Shown one piece after another: positions 29,032 through 37,831 of a DNA stretch of 64,000 bases. The stretch covers positions 1 through 64,000 of the forward strand of contig JAJEHI010000030.1 of NCBI GenBank assembly GCA_022823775.1. Reading direction: 5' to 3'. Below the pieces are notes generated by a model. The model saw only the letters and a list, made by a program, of their open reading frames with translations. It was not told the DNA's origin and did no database searches. The position numbers and the translations under genes were made by a program. This DNA is from Defluviicoccus sp. (GTDB taxonomy: Bacteria; Pseudomonadota; Alphaproteobacteria; MPNO01). Position 1 is the first letter of the stretch; each line of letters begins with the position of its first letter.

Positions 29032-29739
29032 TCAGCTCCCGAGCAGTATTTCCTTCGCCTGGTTGATCTTGGCGGCAAGGTAGGTCGAGCCGCCCTGGTC
29101 GGGGTGGATCTTGAGCATGAGCTTACGGTGGGCGTCGCGGATTTCGTCGGCATCGGCGCCCCGCCGCACCCCGAGAATCTCGTACGCCTCGTCGACCGTC
29201 ATCGGTTGCCCGTCGGGCGCGCCGCCGTTTCCGTCATGCGCACCGGCATCGCCGCCGCGCCATTCCGGGCCGTGCACACGGTCGAGATAGGATTCGATCA
29301 ACTCCGCCGATTGCGTGTCGTTGACGCGGCAATCGCGCAGCAGCGCGAGCAGCTCCTCGAGGCTGAGCTCCTCGATCAGCCGTCCTCGGAACGGCCCCTC
29401 CAGAACGGTGCCCTGGAGCTCCCCGGTGTCGTGGTCGAGAGACATGCGCAGATAGTCGGTCTCGACATCGGAAGACTGGCCCGGCGAGGGACCGCGAAAG
29501 CTGCGCGCCGCCTGGGCGATGCGCCGCGCGCGGAACAGCATGGGCAGCAGGCCGGCGGCGATCATCGCCGCGTAGGCGATGCGGCCGGTCACCGTCAGAT
29601 AGGTCCCGATGCCGATGCCGAGGATCGCGAAAGTCCATTTGAGGATTCGCAGCAGCACCCGCGGGTCGATGCCCTGGATCCCGCGGACCAGGAGATAGAG
29701 GCCGATAGCGACCGCGATGACGAGGATCAGATAGGACAT
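29032..29739 (-). CDS. Membrane-anchored DnaJ-domain protein
   Basis: A 235-residue protein. Two hydrophobic segments near the N terminus (about 3-18 and 33-68) anchor it in the inner membrane. The C-terminal 60 residues form a J domain, [16 protein letters not shown] ... KIHPDQGGS, with the HPD motif that stimulates DnaK ATPase. [17 protein letters not shown] segment in the middle is common in alphaproteobacterial relatives. The layout resembles Tim14/DjlC-like proteins. The VWA gene lies 20 bp upstream on the same strand. Confidence 0.85.
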   Translation of the reverse strand: MSYLILVIAVAIGLYLLVRGIQGIDPRVLLRILKWTFAILGIGIGTYLTVTGRIAYAAMIAAGLLPMLFRARRIAQAARSFRGPSPGQSSDVETDYLRMSLDHDTGELQGTVLEGPFRGRLIEELSLEELLALLRDCRVNDTQSAELIESYLDRVHGPEWRGGDAGAHDGNGGAPDGQPMTVDEAYEILGVRRGADADEIRDAHRKLMLKIHPDQGGSTYLAAKINQAKEILLGS

Positions 29740-29758
29740 GGCCGGGCGTCGAAAGCGT

Positions 29759-30478
29759 TCAGCCGATCTGCTTGGTGATCTGCAACGCCGCCCCGCCGGT
29801 GCGCTTGCCGTAATCGCTGAGCGCAAGCCTGCCGCCGGCGGCGAAGACCGCGACCGCGCCGAGCAGCTCCCGCAATTGCCGGGCGGAGGAAGAGTCGAAG
29901 TTGCAATAGGCGCCGCCGGTAAGCCTCGCGATCTGCCGGAAGGCGCGCGTCGCGATCGGCTCGCCCCCCTCCTGAAACATGAACGCCGGCGTTCCGAGCA
30001 CCCCGAGCCGGCCCGCGTGGTGGCACAGCCGGTCCACATCCTCTTCCATGCAGTCGCCGACGAAGACCAGCGCGTTGACCTTCTTCTTCTCGGTCTCCTT
30101 GAGGGTGTGCCTGAGCACCTTTCCGATCTGGGTCTGTCCGCCGAGGCAGCGAACGGCGGTCATGCGCCGCACCAGGTCGCCCGAGGAATCGACCCACGGG
30201 CTCGCCTTGCACTCGCCGAAGCCGCGGTAGAAGACGAGCTGAACCTCGAGCCCGCCAAGGACCTCGGTCTCCCGGAACATTTCGGCCTGAATGTGGCAGG
30301 CCCGGTCCCAGGTCGGCTCGCGGCTCGCCGTCGCGTCCATCGCGAAAACCAGCCGGCCCCGCCCGCCCGCGGCCTTCAGGTTCGGCGTCTGCGCCAGTCG
30401 GTCGAGGAAGCTGGCCACGTCGCCGCTGTTCGACCTGGCGGCCTCTCTGCCGGTTCTGCGGGTCACATCCTTCGACAT
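29759..30478 (-). CDS. VWA-domain protein
   Basis: A 239-residue cytoplasmic protein with a von Willebrand A fold. The MIDAS-like motif is [15 protein letters not shown] (DxTxS), followed by [13 protein letters not shown] and [10 protein letters not shown]. There is no signal peptide. Start ATG 30478 is chosen; GTG 30487 is possible. Relatives sit beside J-domain genes in alphaproteobacteria, but their role is unknown. Co-transcription with the DnaJ gene is likely. Confidence 0.75.
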   Translation of the reverse strand: MSKDVTRRTGREAARSNSGDVASFLDRLAQTPNLKAAGGRGRLVFAMDATASREPTWDRACHIQAEMFRETEVLGGLEVQLVFYRGFGECKASPWVDSSGDLVRRMTAVRCLGGQTQIGKVLRHTLKETEKKKVNALVFVGDCMEEDVDRLCHHAGRLGVLGTPAFMFQEGGEPIATRAFRQIARLTGGAYCNFDSSSARQLRELLGAVAVFAAGGRLALSDYGKRTGGAALQITKQIG

Positions 30479-30547
30479 CGGTCCCACCCGTTGTACCGGG
30501 GAAATAGTGTACGCCTTTCCCCGTATCCAGAGGCTTGTCCTTAGTCC

Positions 30548-32620
30548 TTAACCGGCGGGCGCGATCCAGACGGCGGTATCGTGGAACACCGCCCCGCCGA
30601 GCGGCGGGCCGGGTTCGGCGCTTACCAGGAGATTGATGCCGATCTCCTCCTCGAACGCGCTGCCGGGCCAGATCCCCTCGACGATCGTCACCCCTTCCTG
30701 AAGCCCGTCGAACGGCTCGGCAAAGAGCGTAACCGCACCCCTGTCGTTCCCCATGCGGACCCGGTCCCCCTCGGCGACGCCGAGACGGCGGCAATCCTCG
30801 GGATGGATCTTGGCCCGCGGCCGGTCCTCGTGCGCCCGTCCGGTCGGGGTCTCGGTAAAGCTCGAATTGAGGAAGCTCCGCGACGGCGCGGTGACCAGGC
30901 GAAAGGGGTGACGCTCGTCCGCCTCGTCGATGATCGCATGGTGGTCCGGAAGCGGCGGCATCCCTTCGTGGCACGGGCCTATCGCCGACCAGTCGGGCGC
31001 GAAGCGGAAACGCCCGTCCCCGGTCGGGAATCCTTCGATGAAATGGCCCTTCTCGAAGGGAGGCGCGCAGTCGATCCAGCGCTTCCGGCGCATTTCGTCG
31101 GCCCCGCAATAGCCGGATGCCAGCAGGGTCCGGTCGATGACCTGCCAGGCATCGATGCCGAAACCCTCGTGGTCCGCGCCGAGGCGTCGGGCGAGGCCGC
31201 GCAGCACCTCGTGGTTCGAGCGCGCCTCGCCGAGCGGCTCGATGACGCGCGGCCCGATCTGCAGATGGGTATGGCCGAGGGAGATATAGAGATCGTCGTG
31301 TTCCAGAAACGTCGTCGCGGGCAGGACGATGTCCGCCATGCGGGCGGTCTCGGTCATGAACTGCTCATGGACGCAGACGAACAAGTCGTCGCGGGACAAC
31401 CCCCGCCTCACCCGGCCGAGATCGGGCGCGACCGACATCGGATTGGTGTTCTGGATCAGCATCGCGGTTACCGGCGGGCCATCGCCGATGTCGCGCGGAT
31501 CGCCGGTCAGCACCGGACCGATGCGCGACATGTCGAGCACCCGGGTGCTTCGATCGACCGCGTCCGTTCCCTCGATCAGCCGCATGTCGAGCCCGAAGAG
31601 CCCGCTGTTGGAATAGAGCGCGCCGCCGCCCTCGTGCGCCCAGGCTCCCGTCACGGTCGGCAGGCAGGTCACCGCGTGGTAGTTGACCGCCCCGTTGCGC
31701 GAGCGCGAGAAGCCGTACCCGGCGCGGATCATCGCCCGCTTGTTGGCGCCGTAGAGTGCCGCGAATTCCTCGATCTCCTCGACGTCGAGCCCGGTTATGG
31801 ACGCGGCCCATTCGGGAGTCCGGTCGACGAGATGGGCTTCCAGCCGGGCGGGGTCGTCGGCGTAACGCGCCATGTAGTCCCGGTCGGCCCAGCCGTCCCG
31901 GAACAGGACATGCATCGCGGCGCAGGCGAGCGCGCCGTCCGTCCCCGGCCGAAGGGCGAGGTGGAGGTCGGCGATTTTCGCCGTTCCCGTCCGGTAGGGA
32001 TCGATCGCCACGAGCTTCGCCCCGCGCTTCTTCCGCGCCGTGGCGATGTGGTGCATCAGGTTGACCTGGGTGTGGACCGGGTTCGAACCCCAGACCACGA
32101 TCAGGTCGCTGAGCGCGATCTCGCAGCTGTCCGGCCCGTATTTGGCGCCCACGCCGGCCAGCCAGCCCGCGTCGGTGAGCGCCGAACAGATCGTCTTGAG
32201 CTGCCGGGAATAGCGCATGACGTGCCGCAGCCGGTTGATGCCGTCGCGCTGCACCAGGCCCATCGTGCCGGCATAGTAGTAGGGCCAGACCGTCTCGCTG
32301 CCATGGCGCGCGGCCTTCGCGAGAAAAGCATCGGCGACCCGGTCGAGCGCCTCGTCCCAGCCGATCTCGGCGAAGTCGCCGGACCCCTTCGGCCCGGTCC
32401 GGAGCAGCGGCTTCGTCAGCCGGTCGGGATGATGGACCCGCTCGGCGTAGCGGGCGACCTTGGCGCAGACGACGCCTGCGGTATAGCGGTTGCCTTCGGC
32501 GCCGCGCACCGCTCCGATCCGGTCCGGCGCGAGACGCTCGACGTCGAGCGCGCAAGCGCTCGGGCAGTCATGCGGGCAAACCGAATAGGCGGTGTCCGGA
32601 AATGCTGCGTCGAGGGGCAT
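30548..32620 (-). CDS. Molybdopterin oxidoreductase, DMSO-reductase family
   Basis: A 690-residue molybdenum bis-MGD enzyme. An N-terminal 4Fe-4S motif CPHDCPSAC ... VVCAK is present. Cofactor segments include VVWGSNPVHTQ and LIQNTNPMSVAPD, and a C-terminal molydopterin-dinucleotide-binding domain carries FLNSSFTETP. No in-frame TGA or Cys/Sec position of formate dehydrogenase is seen; a Ser in TICSALTDAG is the likely Mo ligand (inference). There is no Tat signal, so it is probably cytoplasmic. It lies 115 bp downstream of TRAP transporter genes on the same strand, which may import its substrate. Confidence 0.88.
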   Translation of the reverse strand: MPLDAAFPDTAYSVCPHDCPSACALDVERLAPDRIGAVRGAEGNRYTAGVVCAKVARYAERVHHPDRLTKPLLRTGPKGSGDFAEIGWDEALDRVADAFLAKAARHGSETVWPYYYAGTMGLVQRDGINRLRHVMRYSRQLKTICSALTDAGWLAGVGAKYGPDSCEIALSDLIVVWGSNPVHTQVNLMHHIATARKKRGAKLVAIDPYRTGTAKIADLHLALRPGTDGALACAAMHVLFRDGWADRDYMARYADDPARLEAHLVDRTPEWAASITGLDVEEIEEFAALYGANKRAMIRAGYGFSRSRNGAVNYHAVTCLPTVTGAWAHEGGGALYSNSGLFGLDMRLIEGTDAVDRSTRVLDMSRIGPVLTGDPRDIGDGPPVTAMLIQNTNPMSVAPDLGRVRRGLSRDDLFVCVHEQFMTETARMADIVLPATTFLEHDDLYISLGHTHLQIGPRVIEPLGEARSNHEVLRGLARRLGADHEGFGIDAWQVIDRTLLASGYCGADEMRRKRWIDCAPPFEKGHFIEGFPTGDGRFRFAPDWSAIGPCHEGMPPLPDHHAIIDEADERHPFRLVTAPSRSFLNSSFTETPTGRAHEDRPRAKIHPEDCRRLGVAEGDRVRMGNDRGAVTLFAEPFDGLQEGVTIVEGIWPGSAFEEEIGINLLVSAEPGPPLGGAVFHDTAVWIAPAG

Positions 32621-32735
32621 CTAGGGACCGGGTTTTCGCAAGACAGCCTCTTTGCGGACTGTCCGAATATAAGCGCCGTCCGGTCGGGCGACAACGGGCG
32701 GAACCGGCGGCAAAGCGAGTCGGCGGCCGACCGGA

Positions 32736-34037
32736 TCATTTTGCCAACGCCGGCAGATAGACGGCGATCTCGGGAAACAGGATCAACAGCAGGATGCCCG
32801 CGGCCAGGGGCACGATGAAGATCAGCGAGCCGTTGATGACCTCCGAGAGCTCCGCGTCGGGAACGACGGATTTGAGAACGAACAGGTTGAAGCCGATCGG
32901 CGGCGATATCGCGGCGATCTCGATATTGATGGTCACCAGCACCCCGAACCACACCGGGTCGTAGCCCATCGCGAGGATCGCCGGGAAGAACACCGGCACG
33001 ATGATGACCAGCACGCTCATCGGGTCCATGAACATCCCGAGCGCCATCAGCAGCAGGTTGATCAGGATGACGATCAACCAGGGCGGCAAGTCGAGCGCGA
33101 TCAGCGCCTTCGCCATTCCCTGGGGCACGCCGAGGCGGGTCAGCATGAAGGCGCTGAACAGCCCGCCGATCAGCAGCAGCATGAACATCGCCGTGGTGCG
33201 CACGGTGTTGCCGAGAATCCGGCCGACGATCTCGCGGTCGAGCTTTCCCCAGAACGCCGCGATGCCGAACGCGCCGGCCGCGCCCACCGCGCCGGCCTCG
33301 GTGGGCGTGGCCACCCCGAAATAGATCGACCCCAGGACCATGAAGGAGAGTGCGAGGACGGGGAACACGACCTTGAGGGACTGCAGCCGTTCAGCGAGCG
33401 GCGCCCTGACCGCGACCCTCGGCGCCAGACCGGGGCGGGCGAGAACGAGCGCCACCACGGTCAGGGAGAGCAATCCCGCGATCAGGATGCCGGGCAGCAA
33501 CCCCGCGATGAACAGGTCCCCGATCGACGTCTCGGTGATGACGCCATACAGGATCATCGCGATCGAGGGCGGTATCAGGATGCCGAGCGTTCCGCCGGCC
33601 GCGGTCACACCGAGAGCGAGGCGCCGGTCGTAGCCGTGGCGGACCATCTCGGGAACCGCCATCGCGCCGATGGTGGCCGACGTCACCGGGCTCGATCCGC
33701 ATACCGACGAGAATCCGGTGCAGGCGAAAATCGTCCCGACGGCGAGCGATCCGGGGATCCGGTAAAGCCACAGCTGGGCCGCGCGGAACAGGTCCCTGCC
33801 TATCCCGGTCACCGCCAGCGCTTCGCCCATCATGATGAACAGCGGAACCACGGTGAGGATGAAGTAGCTTGAGGTCGAGAAGGCCACGGTCGCGATATGC
33901 GCCACCGCGAAGGGGGACACGAACAGATAGGTCCCGATCAGGCCGATCAGCCCTGTCGCCACGGCCACGGGTATGCCTGTCGCGAGGAAAGCGAGCAGCG
34001 CGAGCGCGAAGACCAGGAAGCTGGCGAAGGCTTCCAC
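32736..34037 (-). CDS. TRAP transporter large permease (DctM type)
   Basis: A 433-residue membrane protein with about 12-13 hydrophobic helices. It has family segments GMFMDPMSVLVIIVPVFFPA and GVTAAGGTLGILIPPSIAMI. This is the ion-coupled transport subunit of a TRAP system taking up organic acids. It lies 3 bp after the small-permease gene. The substrate cannot be read from the permease; keto or carboxylic acids are usual. Confidence 0.93.
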   Translation of the reverse strand: MEAFASFLVFALALLAFLATGIPVAVATGLIGLIGTYLFVSPFAVAHIATVAFSTSSYFILTVVPLFIMMGEALAVTGIGRDLFRAAQLWLYRIPGSLAVGTIFACTGFSSVCGSSPVTSATIGAMAVPEMVRHGYDRRLALGVTAAGGTLGILIPPSIAMILYGVITETSIGDLFIAGLLPGILIAGLLSLTVVALVLARPGLAPRVAVRAPLAERLQSLKVVFPVLALSFMVLGSIYFGVATPTEAGAVGAAGAFGIAAFWGKLDREIVGRILGNTVRTTAMFMLLLIGGLFSAFMLTRLGVPQGMAKALIALDLPPWLIVILINLLLMALGMFMDPMSVLVIIVPVFFPAILAMGYDPVWFGVLVTINIEIAAISPPIGFNLFVLKSVVPDAELSEVINGSLIFIVPLAAGILLLILFPEIAVYLPALAK

Positions 34038-34040
34038 CGG

Positions 34041-34571
34041 TTAGTCGCCCGTGTCGCGGATGCCCGCCGCGAGAAGCACCAGCGCGGTCAGGACGAATTG
34101 CGCGACGCCCACCGGGCCGATAACCCAGATGTATTTCATTTTCATCGGGATGGTCGATGCCGGGAAGGGGTTGTCGTCGGCGAAAGCTTCGATCGTGTCG
34201 TTCAGCAGCATCTTCCACAGGATCGCGCCGAACGCGACGGTGAGCGCGCCGCCCAATACGAGAACGCCGCGCCGGTAGCGGGGCGGAACGAGCTCCCTGA
34301 ACAGGTCGACCGACACGTGGCTGCCCGCTTCCAGCGCCGGCGCGAGCGCGAGGAAGAACAGGTACACCAGCATGAACGAACAGATATCGAGCACCCAGGC
34401 GCTGGGATCGTTGAACGCGTAGCGCCTGACGACGTCCTGCAGGATCACCAGCATGATCGCGGCGGCGAGCCCGCCGCTGACCGCCAGGAATACGGCGTTG
34501 ATACGGTGCGTTAACCGCGCCACCGCGGCCAGCCAGGCCGGAACCGCGCCCGGCCGGCCGCGCGGGGTCAT
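34041..34571 (-). CDS. TRAP transporter small permease (DctQ type)
   Basis: A 176-residue protein with four hydrophobic helices, the expected size of DctQ. The middle has MLVILQDVVRRYAFNDPSAW and GSHVSVDLF, typical of the family. It links the binding protein to the large permease. The ATG at 34571 lies 7 bp after the binding-protein stop. Confidence 0.9.
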   Translation of the reverse strand: MTPRGRPGAVPAWLAAVARLTHRINAVFLAVSGGLAAAIMLVILQDVVRRYAFNDPSAWVLDICSFMLVYLFFLALAPALEAGSHVSVDLFRELVPPRYRRGVLVLGGALTVAFGAILWKMLLNDTIEAFADDNPFPASTIPMKMKYIWVIGPVGVAQFVLTALVLLAAGIRDTGD

Positions 34572-34578
34572 GCCCGCC

Positions 34579-35574
34579 CTACCAGTGCGGCTCGAGTATC
34601 TTCCGGACCAGCTTGCCGTCGGCCCCCGAGACACCGTCCATCTTGTCGAAGACCGGCCTGATCGCGTTCACGAACGCGGCCTTCTCGGCGGCGTTGAGCG
34701 AATAGACATCGCCGCCGGCCTTCTTGATCTTCCCCCGCAGCTCCGGCTGCAGCGGATCGAGATAGCGTGCCGCGACGCCTTCGGCTTCCGCCGCCAACTG
34801 TTCGACCGCCTTGCGGTCGGCCTCCGAGATACTGCCCCAGACCCGCTTGTTCGCGATGTAGATCAGAACGTTCACCGGCACGCCCAGATTGACGATCTTG
34901 GGCGCGACCTCATAGAGCTTGAACGCGAAGGTGATTTCGTGGTTGCTGAGCACGCAGTCGAGCGTACCGTTCTGCAACGCCACATATTGTTCGGCGGGGT
35001 CGGTCGCCACCGGGTTGGCGCCGAGCGCCTTGATCTGTTCCACTTGCCAGCGCCCGGCGGTGCGAACCCTCAGGTTCTTCCAGTCGGCCGGTTTCTTGAG
35101 CAGCCGTTCGCGGCAATTCACGGTCCCGCCGAAGGACGGCTGCATCCACAGATATTTCACGCCCTGGGCATCGAACAGCCTGTCGAGGATCGGCCGGAGT
35201 TGCGCCGCGACCTTTAGCCATGCAGCGGCCTCGTTCGGCATCCCGGCCTCGCCCTCGACATAGGACAGGGCGGGAATCCGGCTGGACTCGACGCCGGCGG
35301 CGGTGGTGCCGAAATGGACCGCGCCGCTGCGAACCGCCTTGAAGGTCTCGGTGATCCGCCCCAGCGCGCCGGAATAGAACGGGCGGAACTCGACCCTGCC
35401 CTCGGTCCTCTTCTTCGTTTCGTCCATCCAGAACTTGAGGGCGTGGGTCCAGGCGAACCGCTCCGAGTGCCAGACGGAAACGTCGAATTTCGCCGCCCCC
35501 GCCGACATCGGCACCGCGCAGGCCAGCATCCCGATAAGAACGGCGGAAACGATCCCTTGTCTTCGGCCATCCAT
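34579..35574 (-). CDS. TRAP transporter substrate-binding protein (DctP type)
   Basis: A 331-residue periplasmic protein with a signal peptide ending near AGAA. Family features are GRVEFRPFYSGALGRI near the N terminus, FGTTAAGVESSRIPAL, and LRVRTAGRWQVEQIKALGANPV, which holds the conserved carboxylate-binding Arg. It opens the P-Q-M operon. The 60 or so bases between it and the DUF3179 gene show nothing of note. Confidence 0.93.
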   Translation of the reverse strand: MDGRRQGIVSAVLIGMLACAVPMSAGAAKFDVSVWHSERFAWTHALKFWMDETKKRTEGRVEFRPFYSGALGRITETFKAVRSGAVHFGTTAAGVESSRIPALSYVEGEAGMPNEAAAWLKVAAQLRPILDRLFDAQGVKYLWMQPSFGGTVNCRERLLKKPADWKNLRVRTAGRWQVEQIKALGANPVATDPAEQYVALQNGTLDCVLSNHEITFAFKLYEVAPKIVNLGVPVNVLIYIANKRVWGSISEADRKAVEQLAAEAEGVAARYLDPLQPELRGKIKKAGGDVYSLNAAEKAAFVNAIRPVFDKMDGVSGADGKLVRKILEPHW

Positions 35575-35650
35575 GCGCTTTCTCCCCCTTGAGGTTGCCC
35601 GTCAAGAGCATCATGCTACACGGAATCGCTTCGCGGCAACCGCCGCTCGC

Positions 35651-36646
35651 TCAGCCTTTGTGGAGCTTTCCGTCGGGCACGAAAGCGTGGAACACGAAGG
35701 CGAAGGTGAGATCGTGCACCGCGTCCTTCCACGCGTCGCCGTCGCGGCGCTCGACGATCAGGTTGCCGATGTCACGGCCTTCGGCGATCGTGCCGCTGTC
35801 GAGCGCCGAGTTCTGACCCGCCACCCAGCGGAAGCGGATGTCGCCCGCGATCAACTCGCCCTTCCGCCTGATGAGGTCGAGCGGCCACGCTTCCTTCCCC
35901 ACCTTCACGACATAGGCCATCGGCGCGATGCCTTCGGGCAAGTCCCCCCGGTAGAGGAACGGGCGCGCCGCGCTGTCATAGCCTTGGTAGGGATTCGCGC
36001 CGTAAGGCCGCATCGCGGGGTTGCTGGGCACCAGCACGCGCCCGTTCGCGTGGCGCTGCTTGAACAGGGCGAAGGACTCGACGCGGGACGGCAGGAACTT
36101 GAGGACCGTGCCGTCGAACTCGCCCACGATCCCGGTGCCGGTGAATTGCTGCCACCAGCTCTCGGTCTGGCGGTCGTACATGACGAGGTCGCTGTTGCGC
36201 AGCTTTCCGGTGGTGCCGAAATCGAGCACCCGGCCGTCGACCCTGCGGTCGAACACGATCGCCGAGTTGCAGAGCGGGCAATAGGTGACCGAAACGGGCA
36301 CGCCGCCCACCGTGTCGTTCACGATCTCGTGCCAGATCAGGATCCGCAACGGGTAAGCACGCGCGTCGTCGCCGATCTTGAAACTCACCACCGGCTCGGT
36401 GGCGGCGAGGTCCTTCGCCTCGGAGAGCGGGACGAATTTCGGGTCGTCGATCGACGGTATGCCGTCCTTGGGCGGCCCTCCCGACATGATCTCTTCGAAC
36501 GCGACCGAATGTCTGGAGAAATCCGTCTTGGGCCAGAACGGCTTCCAAAGCTCGGGTTTGGCCATTGCCGGCCCCGCCAGCAGGAGGAACGCCGCGGCGC
36601 TCCCGGCTGCGAGCGCGCGGGCGAATATCCTGGACGTTTGCGCCAT
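35651..36646 (-). CDS. DUF3179 secreted protein
   Basis: A 331-residue protein with a signal peptide cleaved near AMA-K. The conserved core has YPLRILIWHEIVND, VTYCPLCNSAIVFD and LVMYDRQTESWWQQFTG, the hallmarks of DUF3179. The YCPLC pair might bind metal or form a disulfide. No function is established for the family. It is not tightly linked to either neighbour (77 bp and 202 bp gaps). Confidence 0.85.
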   Translation of the reverse strand: MAQTSRIFARALAAGSAAAFLLLAGPAMAKPELWKPFWPKTDFSRHSVAFEEIMSGGPPKDGIPSIDDPKFVPLSEAKDLAATEPVVSFKIGDDARAYPLRILIWHEIVNDTVGGVPVSVTYCPLCNSAIVFDRRVDGRVLDFGTTGKLRNSDLVMYDRQTESWWQQFTGTGIVGEFDGTVLKFLPSRVESFALFKQRHANGRVLVPSNPAMRPYGANPYQGYDSAARPFLYRGDLPEGIAPMAYVVKVGKEAWPLDLIRRKGELIAGDIRFRWVAGQNSALDSGTIAEGRDIGNLIVERRDGDAWKDAVHDLTFAFVFHAFVPDGKLHKG

Positions 36647-36848
36647 GGTCTTGTCCCTCCGGAACGACGTGTAGCCCCTTAGGTTGGGTCGCCGGCGGCG
36701 ACCGCAAGGAAGAGTCTCCTCACAATCGGGTGAGCATAGCCTACCGGCGCCGTCGCCCGGGCCGGACCGATGGTCGTGCTGTGCGCGTTCGGCGCGATCC
36801 CGGCGATCGGCCGCCCCGGCGAGCGGCGACGTCGCGCGCGGAGCGCGG

Positions 36849-37829
36849 TTAGACGGTCTGAGCCTCGCCCGTCTCGGCCGACCGGATTACCGCTTCCAGA
36901 ACGTCCACCGCGTGGCCGATCTCGTGGGGCGGTATGGGAAACGGCGGACCGCCGGAGGCCGCGGCCGCGAACGCCTCGAGGCATTCCCGGATCGTGCGGT
37001 AGCCGGGATAGTCGTAACCGTCCCACCGCCTGTCGTGGCGGTTGCCGTCGCGAAAATCGGCCTCGAGCCTGTCGAGACCGTGGATCTGGGCCCATCCTTC
37101 GGTCCCGAATACGCGCACCTGGTAGAGATGGGCGGTCGCGGCGACGGTGCCGAGATAGCCGGTGCAGCCGTTCTCGAAATCGATGAGGACCGAGGTCGCG
37201 TCGTCGACCCCGAAGGGCAGCGCGATACGCTTGCTGCGGGTCCGCACCGACGCCATCCGCCCGGCGAGCGCGACGAAAGCGTCGACCACGTGGATGCCGA
37301 GCGAGGTCATCCCGCCGGCCGGACTCTCCGCGGCATCGGCCCGCCAGGTTTCGACCGCCCGGGTGAGGTCGGCCGAGAAATTGCCTTCGACGTGGAGGAT
37401 TTCGCCCAGCCGGCCCTCCTCCAGGATCGCGCGCAGCGCGAGGAAATTGGGCGCGAAGCGACGGTTATGGCCGATCGCAAGCGCAAGGCCGGCCCCGTCC
37501 ACGGCCCTGATGGAAGCGGCCGCGTCGTCGGCCGAAAGCGTCAGGGGCTTCTCGCAGAAGACATGCTTGCCCGCCTCGGCCGCCGCGACGATCTGCCGGC
37601 CATGAAGCGAATGCGGCGTCGCGAGCACAACCGCGTCGATGTCGGGGTCCGAGAGCATGTCGTCATAGTCGGAACCGAGGGCCATCCCCTTGGCCGCGGC
37701 GTAGTCCCCCACCTTGGACGGTGTGCGCGTGACGGCGCGGGTGAACCGGATCGCGTCCGAGCCCTCGCCGAGCGAGTCGACCAGCGTTTGGCCCCAACGG
37801 CCGAGGCCTACGATGGCGGCATCGATCAC
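36849..37829 (-). CDS. Gfo/Idh/MocA-family oxidoreductase
   Basis: A 326-residue NAD(P)-dependent sugar or cyclitol dehydrogenase. The Rossmann motif is AIVGLGRWGQTL, followed by the conserved CEKPLTL with the catalytic lysine and GHNRRFAPNF. The start is GTG 37829, only 2 bp after the aldehyde dehydrogenase stop; no ATG is available nearby. Coupling to that gene suggests one pathway oxidising an alcohol or sugar through an aldehyde to an acid. Confidence 0.88.
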   Translation of the reverse strand: MIDAAIVGLGRWGQTLVDSLGEGSDAIRFTRAVTRTPSKVGDYAAAKGMALGSDYDDMLSDPDIDAVVLATPHSLHGRQIVAAAEAGKHVFCEKPLTLSADDAAASIRAVDGAGLALAIGHNRRFAPNFLALRAILEEGRLGEILHVEGNFSADLTRAVETWRADAAESPAGGMTSLGIHVVDAFVALAGRMASVRTRSKRIALPFGVDDATSVLIDFENGCTGYLGTVAATAHLYQVRVFGTEGWAQIHGLDRLEADFRDGNRHDRRWDGYDYPGYRTIRECLEAFAAAASGGPPFPIPPHEIGHAVDVLEAVIRSAETGEAQTV

Positions 37830-37831
37830 GG

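Noticed and set aside
30548-32620. Possible Sec-containing formate dehydrogenase
   Set aside because: No in-frame TGA and the Mo-ligand region differs from formate dehydrogenase.
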